From NCBI RefSeq assembly GCF_000423665.1, contig NZ_AUIK01000027.1, positions 114,839-178,838 of the forward strand: DNA of 64,000 nucleotides. Reading direction: 5' to 3'. Origin of the DNA: Solirubrobacter soli DSM 22325 (GTDB taxonomy: Bacteria > Actinomycetota > Thermoleophilia > Solirubrobacterales > Solirubrobacteraceae). How positions within the stretch are numbered: position 1 is the first letter of the stretch; each line of letters opens with the position of its first letter. The position numbers were made by a program, and so were the translations under genes. This document shows positions 25,214 to 36,684 of the stretch, one piece after another. The notes beneath the pieces were generated by a model. The model was not told the DNA's origin, made no database searches, and worked only from the letters and a program-made list of their open reading frames with translations.

Positions 25214-27655
25214 CTATTCGGTGGGCAGCTCGAACCAGAACCGCGAGCCGGAGCCCTCGGTGCTCTCGAAGGCCATCCGGCCCCCGTGGGCGACCACGAT
25301 CTCGTGTGCCAGAGCCAAACCGAGGCCGGTCCCACCCACCCGCGCGGCCGGACCGCGCTCGGCGCGGAAGAACTTCTCGAACACGTGCGGCTGCTCGACC
25401 AAGGGGATGCCCAGCCCGGAGTCGGCCACCGAGACCATCACGCTCCCTGCAGCGCCGGTTGCAACGACCTCGACGTCACCCCCGCCCGGCGAGTACTTGA
25501 TCGCGTTGGACAAGAGGTTCGCCACCACCTGGGCGATCCGCCCGCGGTCGCCGACGGCGGTCAGCGGCGTCGACGGCACCACCAGATGCAACGCGTGCGC
25601 CGCGCTCTGCCCCGCGAACGTCCGCACCTGCTCCTCCAAGAGCTCCGTCAGCGAGAACGGCTCCCGCGCCAGCGACAGCCGGTCCTGCTCGATCGCCTGC
25701 ACGTCGAGGAAGTCGTCGATCAGCGCCGACAGGCGCTTGGCCTCGCGGTGCACGGTCCCGAGGATCTCCTCGCGCGCCGACGTGTCCAGCTGCCGCGTCC
25801 GCAACAGCTCCGCGTAGCCCAGCACCGAGGCCAGCGGCGTCCGCAGCTCGTGCGAGACCGTCGCCATCAGATCGGACTTGAGCTGGTCGACCTCGCGCTC
25901 GCGGGTGACGTCGCGCAGCACGACCAGCCGACCGATCCGCGCGCCCGCCTCGTCGTCGACCGGCGCCGTGTAGCGCTGGAGCACCAGCCCGTCCACGGTC
26001 ACCTCATCGGCGGTCGGCTCGTCGGAGTCCGCGAGCATCGCCTCCCACTGGGCGAAGTAGGCCTCCGGGTCGTCGGCGGCGTCAGACGTCCGCGCCGCGC
26101 CGATCGCGGCGCCGACCGGCATCGAGAGCCGGTTCGCCAGCGCGTCCATGGCGGCGTTGGCGAACACCAGCTCGTGGTCGAGGCCGACCAGCGCGATCCC
26201 CTCGCGGACGCCGTCGAGGACCGCCGCGTTGACCTGGAAGAGCCAGCTGCGCTGCTCGAGCGCGCCCGCCTCGGCCAGCGCCACGGCCGCTTGCGCCGCG
26301 AGCCGCTGGAGGATCGGCGCCTCCCCGGCCGCGAACGCGGGCGAGCTCACGCCGCCCAGCGACGCGACGCCCACGGCGCGCTCGCCGGAGCGCAGCGGGA
26401 CGTGCACCTCCCAGCGCACCACGCTCTCCCCGCCCAGACCCGTGCGCACCCGCAGCGCGGCGTCCTCGACGGCCAGGACCGTGCGCGACGAGACCGCTCG
26501 CGCCGCCGCTCCCTCGCCTCCCGCGACCGTGTGCTCGGCGAGCACGACGGGATCGAGGCCGACCACCGCCGCACGCAGCCAGCGCGAGTCGTCGCGCCAG
26601 TTCGCGAGGTAGAGCACGCCGACGTCCGCGCCGGCGGCCGTCACCAGCGTGGACAGCGTCATCGACGACAGCGCGGCCACCTCGCGGGTCCCCGCGAGCC
26701 GGTCGGCGAAGTCGCCGTGCAACTCGGCCCGCGACTTCTCCAGCGCGAGTTGCCCGGCGATCTCCTCGAGCTCGTCGCGCTGCGCGCGCGCCTCATCGCC
26801 CGCCTCGGTCAGCTCGAGCGAGCGCTCCTCGAGCTCGATCGCCTGCATCTCGAGCTCCGTGTTCTGCGTCTCGAGCTCGGCCCGGCTCTCCTCCAGCGAC
26901 CGCGCCATCGAGTTGAACGCGCCGCCGAGCCGCCCGATCTCGTCGCCGTCGCCCTCGGGCACGGTCACGTCGAGCTCGCCGCGCGACAGGCGCGACGCGG
27001 CCACGGCCAGCCGCCCGACCGGCATCACGATCCTTCGCGCCACGTACGCGGTGGCCGACGCCAGGAGCAGGAAGCACACGGCGAAGCCGATCCCGGCGAC
27101 CCAGTATGCGCGCCCCGTGGCGGTGTCGGCGTCCGCGGCGAGGCGGGTGGACAGCGCCCGCTCGCGTGCACCGAGGCGGTCGATCAGCGCCGTCAGATCC
27201 GCGGCGCGAGCGACGCCGTCGTTGTTCCGGGCGAAGTCGCGCCCGGCGGTGACCCCGTCCTCGCGCGTGCGGGCGATCACCGGGTCGGCGTAGTCGTTGA
27301 CGTACGCCAGCGAGTCCGTGCGGACCCGCTCGGCGAGACGCCGTTGTTCGGGGTCGGACTCGACGAGCGTGAGCAGCTCCAGCGCTGAGTCCGGGAGCGC
27401 GTCGCGCGTCGTCCGGTAGTCGGCGAGCAGGTCCGGGTTGCCGCGGATCAGGTAGCCGCGGACGATCGTCTGCACGCCGAGCACCCGCTGCGCGGTGAGG
27501 TTGGCGGCGGCGATCACGGCCTGCGAGTGGCGGGCCCGCTCGCCTGCCGAGTCCTGGCGGTCGATCGCGATCGCCAGCCCGCCGAGCACGATCGCCACGA
27601 CCGCCACCAGCAGCGCGGAGACGGCCAGCGTGCGCGCGGTCAGCCGGCGCCTCAT
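25214..27655 (-). CDS. Membrane sensor histidine kinase with CHASE3-like, HAMP, GAF and PAS domains
   Basis: 813 aa. TM1 (~10-31) and TM2 (~185-207) flank a helical extracytoplasmic domain with the CHASE3-type segment QTIVRGYLIRGNPDLL. A HAMP domain (~208-262) and a coiled coil (~265-320) follow. Then come a GAF domain (~325-470), a PAS-like domain (~475-590), HisKA with VSHELRTPLASVLGYAELL, and a HATPase with NLLSNAIKYSPGGG and GGTGLGLALAHEIV. The stop lies 78 bp from recA. The gene overlaps the CheR-like gene by 4 nt and the trio continues with a receiver protein, suggesting one signalling unit. Stimulus unknown. Confidence 0.9.
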   Translation of the reverse strand: MRRRLTARTLAVSALLVAVVAIVLGGLAIAIDRQDSAGERARHSQAVIAAANLTAQRVLGVQTIVRGYLIRGNPDLLADYRTTRDALPDSALELLTLVESDPEQRRLAERVRTDSLAYVNDYADPVIARTREDGVTAGRDFARNNDGVARAADLTALIDRLGARERALSTRLAADADTATGRAYWVAGIGFAVCFLLLASATAYVARRIVMPVGRLAVAASRLSRGELDVTVPEGDGDEIGRLGGAFNSMARSLEESRAELETQNTELEMQAIELEERSLELTEAGDEARAQRDELEEIAGQLALEKSRAELHGDFADRLAGTREVAALSSMTLSTLVTAAGADVGVLYLANWRDDSRWLRAAVVGLDPVVLAEHTVAGGEGAAARAVSSRTVLAVEDAALRVRTGLGGESVVRWEVHVPLRSGERAVGVASLGGVSSPAFAAGEAPILQRLAAQAAVALAEAGALEQRSWLFQVNAAVLDGVREGIALVGLDHELVFANAAMDALANRLSMPVGAAIGAARTSDAADDPEAYFAQWEAMLADSDEPTADEVTVDGLVLQRYTAPVDDEAGARIGRLVVLRDVTREREVDQLKSDLMATVSHELRTPLASVLGYAELLRTRQLDTSAREEILGTVHREAKRLSALIDDFLDVQAIEQDRLSLAREPFSLTELLEEQVRTFAGQSAAHALHLVVPSTPLTAVGDRGRIAQVVANLLSNAIKYSPGGGDVEVVATGAAGSVMVSVADSGLGIPLVEQPHVFEKFFRAERGPAARVGGTGLGLALAHEIVVAHGGRMAFESTEGSGSRFWFELPTE

Positions 27656-28332
27656 GCGATCCGCTCGTAGGCGTGCGGACCCACCGGGCGCAGGCCGAGC
27701 GCCCCCGGGTCGATCAACCGCTCGCTGCGGCCCAGCAGCAGGATGCCGCGCGAGCCGAGCGCCGACACCAGCGTCGCGTAGACCCGCCGGCGGGCCTCGG
27801 GTGACAGGTAGATCGCCACGTTGCGGCAGAGGATCAGCCGCCAGCTCCCCGGCGGCGGGCCGTCGGACGCGAGATCGCGCCGCTCCCAGCGCAGTCGCGC
27901 ACGCACCTCGTCCGGGTACTCGCCGGTGCGCGCCAGCGCGAGGTTCTCCTCGAGCAGGTCGCTGCCGAGCAGCACCGTTCGGCCGAGGACCTCCATCCGG
28001 GCCAGCACGAGCGCGAGCGTGTGCAGCTCGGCGCCGTCAGCGCAGCCCGCGGACCAGACGCTCAGCCGTTTGCCGCCTGCCAGAAGCCGCGGCAGGAGCA
28101 CCTCCTCGACGAGGGCGAACTGCTCCGGGTCGCGGAACATCGCGCCGTGCGAGATCGCGACGGAGCGACGGAACCGCCCCCGCGCGTCGTGGTCGCGGCG
28201 CAGCACCCGCGCCAGGCACTCCTCGCTCGCGACCTGCTCGCGCCGGAAGGCGCGCTGCACCTGCTGGGCGACGTGCTCCGAGCGGAAGCTCCCCAGCGGA
28301 AGGCCCGAGACGTGCTCGAGCTCAGACCGCAT
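27652..28332 (-). CDS. CheR-like SAM-dependent methyltransferase (stand-alone second copy)
   Basis: 226 aa. The CheR C-terminal domain pattern is visible: WSAGCADGAELHTLALVLAR, a downstream acidic SDLLEENLALARTGEY, LILCRNVAIYLSPEARRRV and LLLGRSERL. It resembles glutamate methyltransferases that act on chemoreceptors, but is short, lacks a full N-terminal domain, and differs from the operon cheR at 47056. It lies between a receiver protein (11-nt overlap) and a GAF/PAS kinase (4-nt overlap), so it likely modifies or serves a non-flagellar pathway. Confidence 0.82.
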   Translation of the reverse strand: MRSELEHVSGLPLGSFRSEHVAQQVQRAFRREQVASEECLARVLRRDHDARGRFRRSVAISHGAMFRDPEQFALVEEVLLPRLLAGGKRLSVWSAGCADGAELHTLALVLARMEVLGRTVLLGSDLLEENLALARTGEYPDEVRARLRWERRDLASDGPPPGSWRLILCRNVAIYLSPEARRRVYATLVSALGSRGILLLGRSERLIDPGALGLRPVGPHAYERIA

Positions 28333-28708
28333 GTCGCACGGTGTCCAGGAGCGCCACGGGCGAGAACGGCTTGCCGACGAAGTGATCGGCCCCTGCCGCC
28401 ATCGCCGCGTCGCGATCCTCGGGCATCACGCGTGCGGTCACCATCACGATCGTCGCACCGGCGGTGACGGGATCGGCGCGCAGCGCGCGGCACAGGTCCA
28501 GGCCACTGAGCCCGGGCATCATCCAGTCCAGCAGCACGACATCCGGCGGTGTGGCGCGGGCGGCCTCGAGCGCGCTGTTGCCGTCCTCGGCCTCCTCGAT
28601 GTCGAACTCGCCGACATCGACGGTCAGCCGCATGAGCGCCCGCAGGCTCTCATCGTCCTCGGCGATCAGCACGCGAGTACGGCGGTTGCTCGGTTCGGTC
28701 GCCTCCAC
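28322..28708 (-). CDS. Single-domain response regulator
   Basis: 128 aa from GTG 28708. Receiver signature: the acidic pair in IAEDDE, phospho-acceptor Asp61 in LLDWMMPGLSG, the switch Thr in MVTARV, and Lys in VGKPFSP. There is no output domain, so it acts CheY-like or as a phosphate relay for the neighbouring kinase. The far upstream ATG in frame would start inside another gene and is rejected. Confidence 0.88.
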   Translation of the reverse strand: MEATEPSNRRTRVLIAEDDESLRALMRLTVDVGEFDIEEAEDGNSALEAARATPPDVVLLDWMMPGLSGLDLCRALRADPVTAGATIVMVTARVMPEDRDAAMAAGADHFVGKPFSPVALLDTVRHAV

Positions 28709-28767
28709 GCCGCGCGAGACGCTAGCCGCCGCGCGAGCGGTCGGCAATATGACCGGATTGCAGATTG

Positions 28768-30615
28768 TCAGCGCGCCAACTTCCGTGCCGCCGCCGCCTT
28801 CGCGGCGGCGACGTCCGGCGAGCCCAGCCGCAGGCTGATCTTGCGGCCGCCGAGCGTGCCGGAGAGGCGCCCGCCGGAGCGCAGCGTGACCGTCCCGTGC
28901 GCCGCCTTGGTCCCGCCGATCCGCAGCCGGATCGAGTTGTTGCCACTGCCGGTCAGCGTGACGCCGTCGACGGCCTTGTAGTTCCTCAGGACGAGGCGGT
29001 CGCCGCTGATCGTCCAGTACCCGCCGCGCAGACCGCCGCCGGACGTCGCCAGGGCGGCCGGCGAGATCACCAGCCGCAGGTCGTCGAGCGTGGCGCCGAG
29101 CGCGCTGACCGTGCGCCCGATCTTGCGCGGCAGTCCACCGGAGACCCGCAGCGATTCGAACGACTTGGGCGCGCCGAGAACCGCTGGGATGCCCGTCGGG
29201 ATCCGCTTGCACGGGGACTTCGGCAGTGACTTGCCCTCGATGAAGCGATCGATCGCGTCGCGGGAGCAGGTCCGCGGGTCGCTGACGGTCGAGTGGCCGG
29301 TGCCGGGCACCACGAGCCGCACCGAGCCCGGGATGCGCGCGGCGACGCGGGCGGAGACCTCAGGCGGCGTCCGCAGGTCCTCCCCGCCCTGGAGGATCAA
29401 GGTCGGGGCCGTCGGGTACGGGAGCGGCGCGGCGGTCGACGGCGGTCGCGGGACGTCCGGCCAGCGCAGGCAGAGGTCGATCTCGTCGCCGACCACGACC
29501 GGCGGGTCGAACGGGGCGAACGTGTTCGCGGGCAGCGCCGCGATCCGCTGCTGGACGACCGCCGGTCGCTGGTCGATCGGCGTGCCCGGATCCCACGGCA
29601 TCGGCTCGGTCTCGCAGACCGTCGCGTAGCGGGCGGTCGAGAAGTCGCGCGGCGAGCCGAGCACATCGAGTGCGCTCGAGTCGTGGATCATCCGCGCCAG
29701 CAGCGCGCCGTCGCCCTCGAGGGCGGAGCGCACGGCGATCGGCATGATCGCCCGCAACGGCGGGATGTAGTCGGTCACCAGCATCAGATCGAACAGGTCC
29801 AGCGGCGTGATCTGCACCTTGTGCGCGCGGCCGCGGTCGTCGTAGGCGCGCTCGGTCATGGGCTTGCGCCGCAGTTGGGCGACCAGCTGCCCGAGATCGT
29901 CGCCCGGGTTGGTCGAGATGCCGCGGCACTTGCCGGGACAGAGCGACTGCAGCGAGGGGCTCATCGCGCGGAAGGTCGACGTGAAGTACGGGTCGGAGTC
30001 ATCCGGGTCCACGACCGAGTCGAGGATTAGCCGGTCGACGTGCTGCGGGTAGGTGCGCGCGTACTGGATCGCGAGCTCCGTCCCGTAGGAGATCCCGAAC
30101 AGCGTCACCTTCTCCACGCCCAGCTGCGCGCGGATCGCCTCCATGTCCTCGACCGAGTCCGCCGTCGTGTAGTGCTTGCGGGCGACGCCGAGGCGCGCCG
30201 CGCACTGCTCGGCGGCGGAGGTCGAGCGCAGGTGCGGGTCCTTCTCGAGCTCCGGGCAGCGCAGCAGGCCGGAGCGCCCGGTCCCGCGCTGGTCGTAGCC
30301 GATCAGCCGGAAGCGGTCGCCCAGCTCGGGCAGCGTGCTGACGACGCTCAGCATCTCGCTCAGCCCGGCGCCGCCAGGGCCGCCGGACAGGTACATCAGC
30401 GTCGGTCCGGTGAGGTTGCCGGCGCGGCCGACCCGGAGGTCGATCGTGCCGGGATCGACCCCGGAGCGGTCCAGAGGAACCGTGAGGCTCGCGCAGCGCG
30501 CCTCCTTGAAGTCGACGCAGGACCCGAAGTCGAGCGCGGCGCTGGCGGTGCTCGGGAGTGCGAGCAGCGCGACGAGCGCGGTGAGAACGGCCATCCGGGC
30601 CGAGGTGGCGACCAT
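28768..30615 (-). CDS. Secreted alpha/beta hydrolase (TAP-like proline/tripeptidyl aminopeptidase type)
   Basis: 615 aa with a cleavable signal peptide (hydrophobic stretch ending PSTASA|A). The oxyanion segment is GGPGGAG, the nucleophile elbow is GISYGTE, the acid lies in LQGGEDLRTPPE and the His in GTGHSTV. Together with GYDQRGTGRSG these match the exported proline-iminopeptidase/TAP family, often esterases or aminopeptidases. The last ~110 residues are a glycine-rich beta domain (GGYWTISGDRLVLRNY; TLTGSGNNSIRLRIGG) not found in the basic family. It sits 11 bp downstream of thpR on the same strand. Confidence 0.87.
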   Translation of the reverse strand: MVATSARMAVLTALVALLALPSTASAALDFGSCVDFKEARCASLTVPLDRSGVDPGTIDLRVGRAGNLTGPTLMYLSGGPGGAGLSEMLSVVSTLPELGDRFRLIGYDQRGTGRSGLLRCPELEKDPHLRSTSAAEQCAARLGVARKHYTTADSVEDMEAIRAQLGVEKVTLFGISYGTELAIQYARTYPQHVDRLILDSVVDPDDSDPYFTSTFRAMSPSLQSLCPGKCRGISTNPGDDLGQLVAQLRRKPMTERAYDDRGRAHKVQITPLDLFDLMLVTDYIPPLRAIMPIAVRSALEGDGALLARMIHDSSALDVLGSPRDFSTARYATVCETEPMPWDPGTPIDQRPAVVQQRIAALPANTFAPFDPPVVVGDEIDLCLRWPDVPRPPSTAAPLPYPTAPTLILQGGEDLRTPPEVSARVAARIPGSVRLVVPGTGHSTVSDPRTCSRDAIDRFIEGKSLPKSPCKRIPTGIPAVLGAPKSFESLRVSGGLPRKIGRTVSALGATLDDLRLVISPAALATSGGGLRGGYWTISGDRLVLRNYKAVDGVTLTGSGNNSIRLRIGGTKAAHGTVTLRSGGRLSGTLGGRKISLRLGSPDVAAAKAAAARKLAR

Positions 30616-30626
30616 GGCGGCTCAGG

Positions 30627-31163
30627 CTAGCCGAGCGTGGCGCGTGTGAGCGCCTCATATCGGGCGCCGCCCGGGTGCAGTCTCGACGCGTACAACGTGA
30701 CCGCCGTCGCGCCGAATTCGCGTCGATCGAGCTGCGATGTCGCGTTCCGGGGCGGGCGGGCCCGGGGGCGCAACCGGGCGACGGTCACATGCGGGCGGAA
30801 CGGGCGCGTCTCAGGTGTGTAGACGCCGGCGGCGCCGAGGGCGGTCGAGACGCGCGACTGCAGGGCCGCGAGGGCGCCCGTGGGGTCGGCGAGCGCGACG
30901 GTGAGCACCCGCGCGCGGCGCGGCGGCAGCAGGAGGACCTTGTCGAGCGCGAGCTCCGGTGCGGCGTGCTCGGCCGCGACGATCGGGGCGATCGCGTCGA
31001 CGTCCTCGGGCGGGCGGTTGCCGAGGAACGCGAGCGTGACGTGGAGGGCCTCGCGGGCGACGGGACGCCAGACGGCCTGATCCGCGGCGGCGCCGAGGGC
31101 CGAGAGCACGTCCCGGATCTCTTCTGGGATCTCGAGGGCGACGAACAGCCGCAGCGGCTTCAT
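30627..31163 (-). CDS. thpR: RNA 2',3'-cyclic phosphodiesterase ThpR
   Basis: 178 aa from ATG 31163 (MKPLRLFVALEIP). It belongs to the 2H phosphoesterase superfamily, with the two catalytic HxTx motifs HVTLAFLG and HVTVARL. It hydrolyses 2',3'-cyclic phosphates at RNA ends (formerly annotated LigT 2'-5' ligase). It overlaps the cinA stop by 4 nt, the usual actinobacterial neighbour of cinA. Confidence 0.92.
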   Translation of the reverse strand: MKPLRLFVALEIPEEIRDVLSALGAAADQAVWRPVAREALHVTLAFLGNRPPEDVDAIAPIVAAEHAAPELALDKVLLLPPRRARVLTVALADPTGALAALQSRVSTALGAAGVYTPETRPFRPHVTVARLRPRARPPRNATSQLDRREFGATAVTLYASRLHPGGARYEALTRATLG

Positions 31164-32392
31164 GCCCGCAGCAGCAGCGCGCGGAGCATGTGCAGCGTGA
31201 CCGTCGTCGTCCGGTCGCGCACGTCGGCGCGTCCGCCCGGGAGGCGGACGGTGCGCTCCTCGGCGTCGGTGGCGCTCGAGACCGAGATGCAGACGGTGCC
31301 GACCGGCTTGGCCTCCGAGCCGCCGCCCGGCCCGGCGATCCCCGTGATGCCGATGCCGTAGTCCGCGCCGAGCCGCGATCGCGCGCCCGCCGACAACGCG
31401 GTCGCCACCTCCGGCGAGACCGCTCCGTGGGCCTCGATGAGCGAGGCGGGAACGCCGGCCAGCTCGGTCTTGGCCTCGTTGGAGTAGACGACGAGCCCGC
31501 CGAGGACGTAGGCCGACGAGCCCGCGAGATCGGTCAGGCGGCCCGCCATCAGCCCGCCGGTGCAGGACTCGGCGGTCGCGATCGTCGAGCCGGCGAGCAG
31601 CCGCGCGATCACGACGTCGATCGTCGCCCCGTCGTCGGAGAAGAGGACGTCGCCGTGCCGCTCCCGCAGCGCCGCCTCGAAGGTCTCGTACTCGCCCATC
31701 TGCTCGGGGGTGAAGACCGTGGCGACCTCGAGCTCGCCGCGCCGCAGGCAGGTCGTGACCTCGAACGGCACGTCGCCGATCTCGCGCAGGCTGGCGGCGA
31801 TCTGCGGCTCCGGGAGCGGGAAGAAGCGCAGGATCCGTTGTTCGAGCGAACCCGCGGACTCCAGCAGCTCGCGCAGCGGCGACGTCGTCACCGCCGCCTC
31901 CCACATCGTCTGCAGCTCGCGCGGCGGGCCCGGCAGCACGAGGACCATGGGCTCCGAACCGATGATCAGCCCCGGAGCGGTCCCGACCGGCTCCAGGACC
32001 GCGGCGCCGCGCGGCACGAACGCCTGCTTGCGCGCCCCCGCCCGCATCGCCTCTTCCTCGAACGGCATCCGCCGCCGCAACCGCGAGACCACGGACCAGA
32101 TCCGCTCTTCCAAGGCGGCGTCGTGGACCATCTCCGCCCCCGCCCACGCGGCGACGACGTCGGCGGTGAGATCGTCGGCCGTCGGGCCCAGCCCGCCGCT
32201 CGTGACGATCAGGTCATGGTCGGAGAGGAAGTCGAGCGCCCCGCGCAGGTCCTCCTCGCGGTCGCCGACGACGACGATGTTGGTGACCGTCACCCCGCGC
32301 GCCCGCAGCGCCTCCGACAGCCACGGGCCGTTCGCGTCGCGGATGATCCCGCTCAGCACCTCGGTGCCGGTGACGACGATGCCGGCTCTCAT
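31160..32392 (-). CDS. cinA: CinA-family competence/damage-inducible protein (COG1058 + nicotinamide-nucleotide amidase domain)
   Basis: 410 aa from ATG 32392. The N-terminal MoCF_biosynth domain (GIVVTGTEVLSG; VTSGGLGPTADDLTADVVA) is linked to NMN/pyrophosphatase activity. The C-terminal PncC-type amidase domain (TIATAESCTGGLMAGRLT; SNEAKTELAGV; YGIGITGIAGPGG) deamidates nicotinamide mononucleotide. It is coupled by 4-nt overlaps to the RodZ-like gene upstream and thpR downstream, in the classic actinobacterial cinA-recA region. Confidence 0.95.
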   Translation of the reverse strand: MRAGIVVTGTEVLSGIIRDANGPWLSEALRARGVTVTNIVVVGDREEDLRGALDFLSDHDLIVTSGGLGPTADDLTADVVAAWAGAEMVHDAALEERIWSVVSRLRRRMPFEEEAMRAGARKQAFVPRGAAVLEPVGTAPGLIIGSEPMVLVLPGPPRELQTMWEAAVTTSPLRELLESAGSLEQRILRFFPLPEPQIAASLREIGDVPFEVTTCLRRGELEVATVFTPEQMGEYETFEAALRERHGDVLFSDDGATIDVVIARLLAGSTIATAESCTGGLMAGRLTDLAGSSAYVLGGLVVYSNEAKTELAGVPASLIEAHGAVSPEVATALSAGARSRLGADYGIGITGIAGPGGGSEAKPVGTVCISVSSATDAEERTVRLPGGRADVRDRTTTVTLHMLRALLLRA

Positions 32393-33180
32393 GCGGAGCA
32401 CCGCAGCTTCAGCCGCGCCGAGTCGGAGAGGCGGACCGGCTTCTTGCCCGGGCGCACCTCGTAGCCGATCGGCTTGCCCGTGTTCTGGACCGGATAGCTC
32501 TTCCCACCCACGCGCAGTCTCACCGAGCTGTTGCCGAGGTTCACGCGGAAGCGTTGCGAACGGAACGTCTTCGTGCTCTTGCCCGGCTCGAGGTACTCGC
32601 CGTCGACGACGGCCTTCCCGGTCGCGTCGATCAGGCAGACGTACACGCGGGCGTCCGTCGCGGTCAGGCGCAGAGCGGCGCGCGCGGGCGGAGCGGCCTT
32701 CTTGTGCTTCTTCGGCTTGGCGGTCGAGGTCGGCGTCGCGGTCGCGGTGGGCGTGGTGGTCGAGACGACGGGCGGGGACTCCTCCTCGGGCGAGTTCCCC
32801 CACACGACCCCGAGCAGGTAGAGCGCGCCGAGCAGCACCACGACGCCGCCGAGCACGACGAACAGCGGGCCGAAGGAGCGCCGCGGCCGTTGACGCCGCC
32901 GCCCGCCCATACCGGGCCCGAACGGCGTCAGATCCTGCGTCGACGGCCGCTCGTAGCGCTGGCGGTACTCCTCGACCAGCATCCGCGGATCGAGCTCGAG
33001 GTACTCCGCGTAGGTGCGCAGGAACGTCTTGACGAACGTGGGACCCGGCAACAGGTCCCACTCCTCGTTCTCCAGTGCGCGCAGGTACTTCGCCCGGATC
33101 TTCGTCGCCGCCTCGACCTCGGTCATGTCGATGCGACGGCGCATCCGGGCTTCCCGCAGCGTTTCCCCGATCTCCGCCAT
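32389..33180 (-). CDS. RodZ-like helix-turn-helix membrane protein
   Basis: 263 aa. An N-terminal XRE-type helix-turn-helix (IGETLREARMRRRIDMTEVEAATKIRAKYL) as in RodZ is followed by an arginine-rich stretch, one TM helix (~105-127: FVVLGGVVVLLGALYLLGVV), a Ser/Thr/Pro linker and a C-terminal DUF4115-like beta domain. RodZ links the cell-shape cytoskeleton to the membrane; the actinobacterial relatives next to cinA/recA are less well defined. It lies 27 bp downstream of ftsK. Confidence 0.85.
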   Translation of the reverse strand: MAEIGETLREARMRRRIDMTEVEAATKIRAKYLRALENEEWDLLPGPTFVKTFLRTYAEYLELDPRMLVEEYRQRYERPSTQDLTPFGPGMGGRRRQRPRRSFGPLFVVLGGVVVLLGALYLLGVVWGNSPEEESPPVVSTTTPTATATPTSTAKPKKHKKAAPPARAALRLTATDARVYVCLIDATGKAVVDGEYLEPGKSTKTFRSQRFRVNLGNSSVRLRVGGKSYPVQNTGKPIGYEVRPGKKPVRLSDSARLKLRCSA

Positions 33181-33207
33181 TAGCCGCCTCCGAGGCTACA
33201 AGCGCCG

Positions 33208-35712
<2,505 letters not shown>

Positions 35713-35906
35713 CTGGCCCGGCCCCCTTCGACGCGGGCGGGCCGACCCCTCCCTAGGGGCCTGATGAAGCATTCCGGTGCGCCCGCTGCGGCGCATCCGC
35801 GGCGCCTCGCGCCAGCCGCGCTGCTCACGGCCCAGAGGGCCGCATCGCGAGCGCGGCCGTCACGAGCCACTGGCGGCTGCACCACATCGGTCGGACCGAC
35901 CATGCT

Positions 35907-36632
35907 TCAGCGAACGCCGACCCTCGTTTTCACCGGCGGGCGCATGTAGGTGAGACGGCTCGGGCGCACGCCGAGGCGGACGGCGGTCTCGAGCCAGCCG
36001 ATCGCCGCGCCGGTGGGGTCGACGACCGGGACGTAGAGGCCGTCGTCCTCCAACCGGTCCTGGAGGGCGCGGGCGACGCCGAGCATGCCCGTGCAGCCGA
36101 GGACGATGACGTCGGCGTCGCGGGTCGCGACGGCTTCGGAGGCCTGCTCGTGGAGCCGATCGAGCAGCACCTCGTGGTCCTCGAGCCCCAGGACCGGGAG
36201 GTCGACGACGCGGATCGCACCCATCCGGTCGGCGAGGCCGTAGCGGCGGACGAGGCCGTGCAGCATCCCGAGCACGTTGTCCAGGACGGTGATCACGCCC
36301 ACCCGCTCCCCCAGGCTCAGCGCGGTCAGCACCGCCGGCTCGAAGCCGCCGACGACCGGCGCGTCGATGATCTCGCGCGCGGCGTGGACGCCTGGGTCGC
36401 CGAAGCAGCTGATGAAGAGGGCGTCGACGCCGTCGCCGGCGGCCTGCTCGACGCGGTCGAGGATGCCCGGGCCGGCGAGCGCCTCGTCGTAGGAGGACTC
36501 GATGCTGGCGGTGCCGCGCTCGAGCGAGACGGCGTCGATCTCGGTGCCGGGTCCGGCCCACGCGACCGCCTCGGTGCGGACGGACTCGATCAGCCCGTCC
36601 CCCACGATGGGAAGGATGACTCGGAGGTGCAT
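35907..36632 (-). CDS. Asp/Glu/hydantoin racemase family protein
   Basis: 241 aa. Two-cysteine racemase pattern: ISCFGDPGVHAAREIID near residue 75 and VIVLGCTGMLGVARAL near 180, with the N-terminal MHLRVILPIVGDGL. Members racemise hydantoins, aspartate or allantoin, or are maleate isomerases. As the last gene after the NCS1-HyuA-DUF917-PucR genes, hydantoin or a related ring is the likely substrate. A GTGC-N5-GCAC palindrome precedes it. Exact substrate unknown. Confidence 0.85.
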   Translation of the reverse strand: MHLRVILPIVGDGLIESVRTEAVAWAGPGTEIDAVSLERGTASIESSYDEALAGPGILDRVEQAAGDGVDALFISCFGDPGVHAAREIIDAPVVGGFEPAVLTALSLGERVGVITVLDNVLGMLHGLVRRYGLADRMGAIRVVDLPVLGLEDHEVLLDRLHEQASEAVATRDADVIVLGCTGMLGVARALQDRLEDDGLYVPVVDPTGAAIGWLETAVRLGVRPSRLTYMRPPVKTRVGVR

Positions 36633-36668
36633 GGCCCGACACTAAGCGGGGCGCGGCGCGCGGCCCAT

Positions 36669-36681
36669 GTGCGTCCTGCAC
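36669..36681. promoter_or_regulatory. Candidate PucR operator before the racemase gene
   Basis: GTGCGTCCTGCAC, with arms GTGC and GCAC, followed by TGC. It matches the palindrome upstream of the permease (43207-43219) at 10 of 13 positions and shares the same three following bases. Confidence 0.35.
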
Positions 36682-36684
36682 TGC

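Noticed and set aside
35889..35901. GGTCGG-A-CCGACC palindrome after the racemase gene as a terminator
   Set aside because: The single-base centre cannot close a hairpin loop without losing pairs. It could be a protein site for ftsK upstream control, but nothing else supports that.
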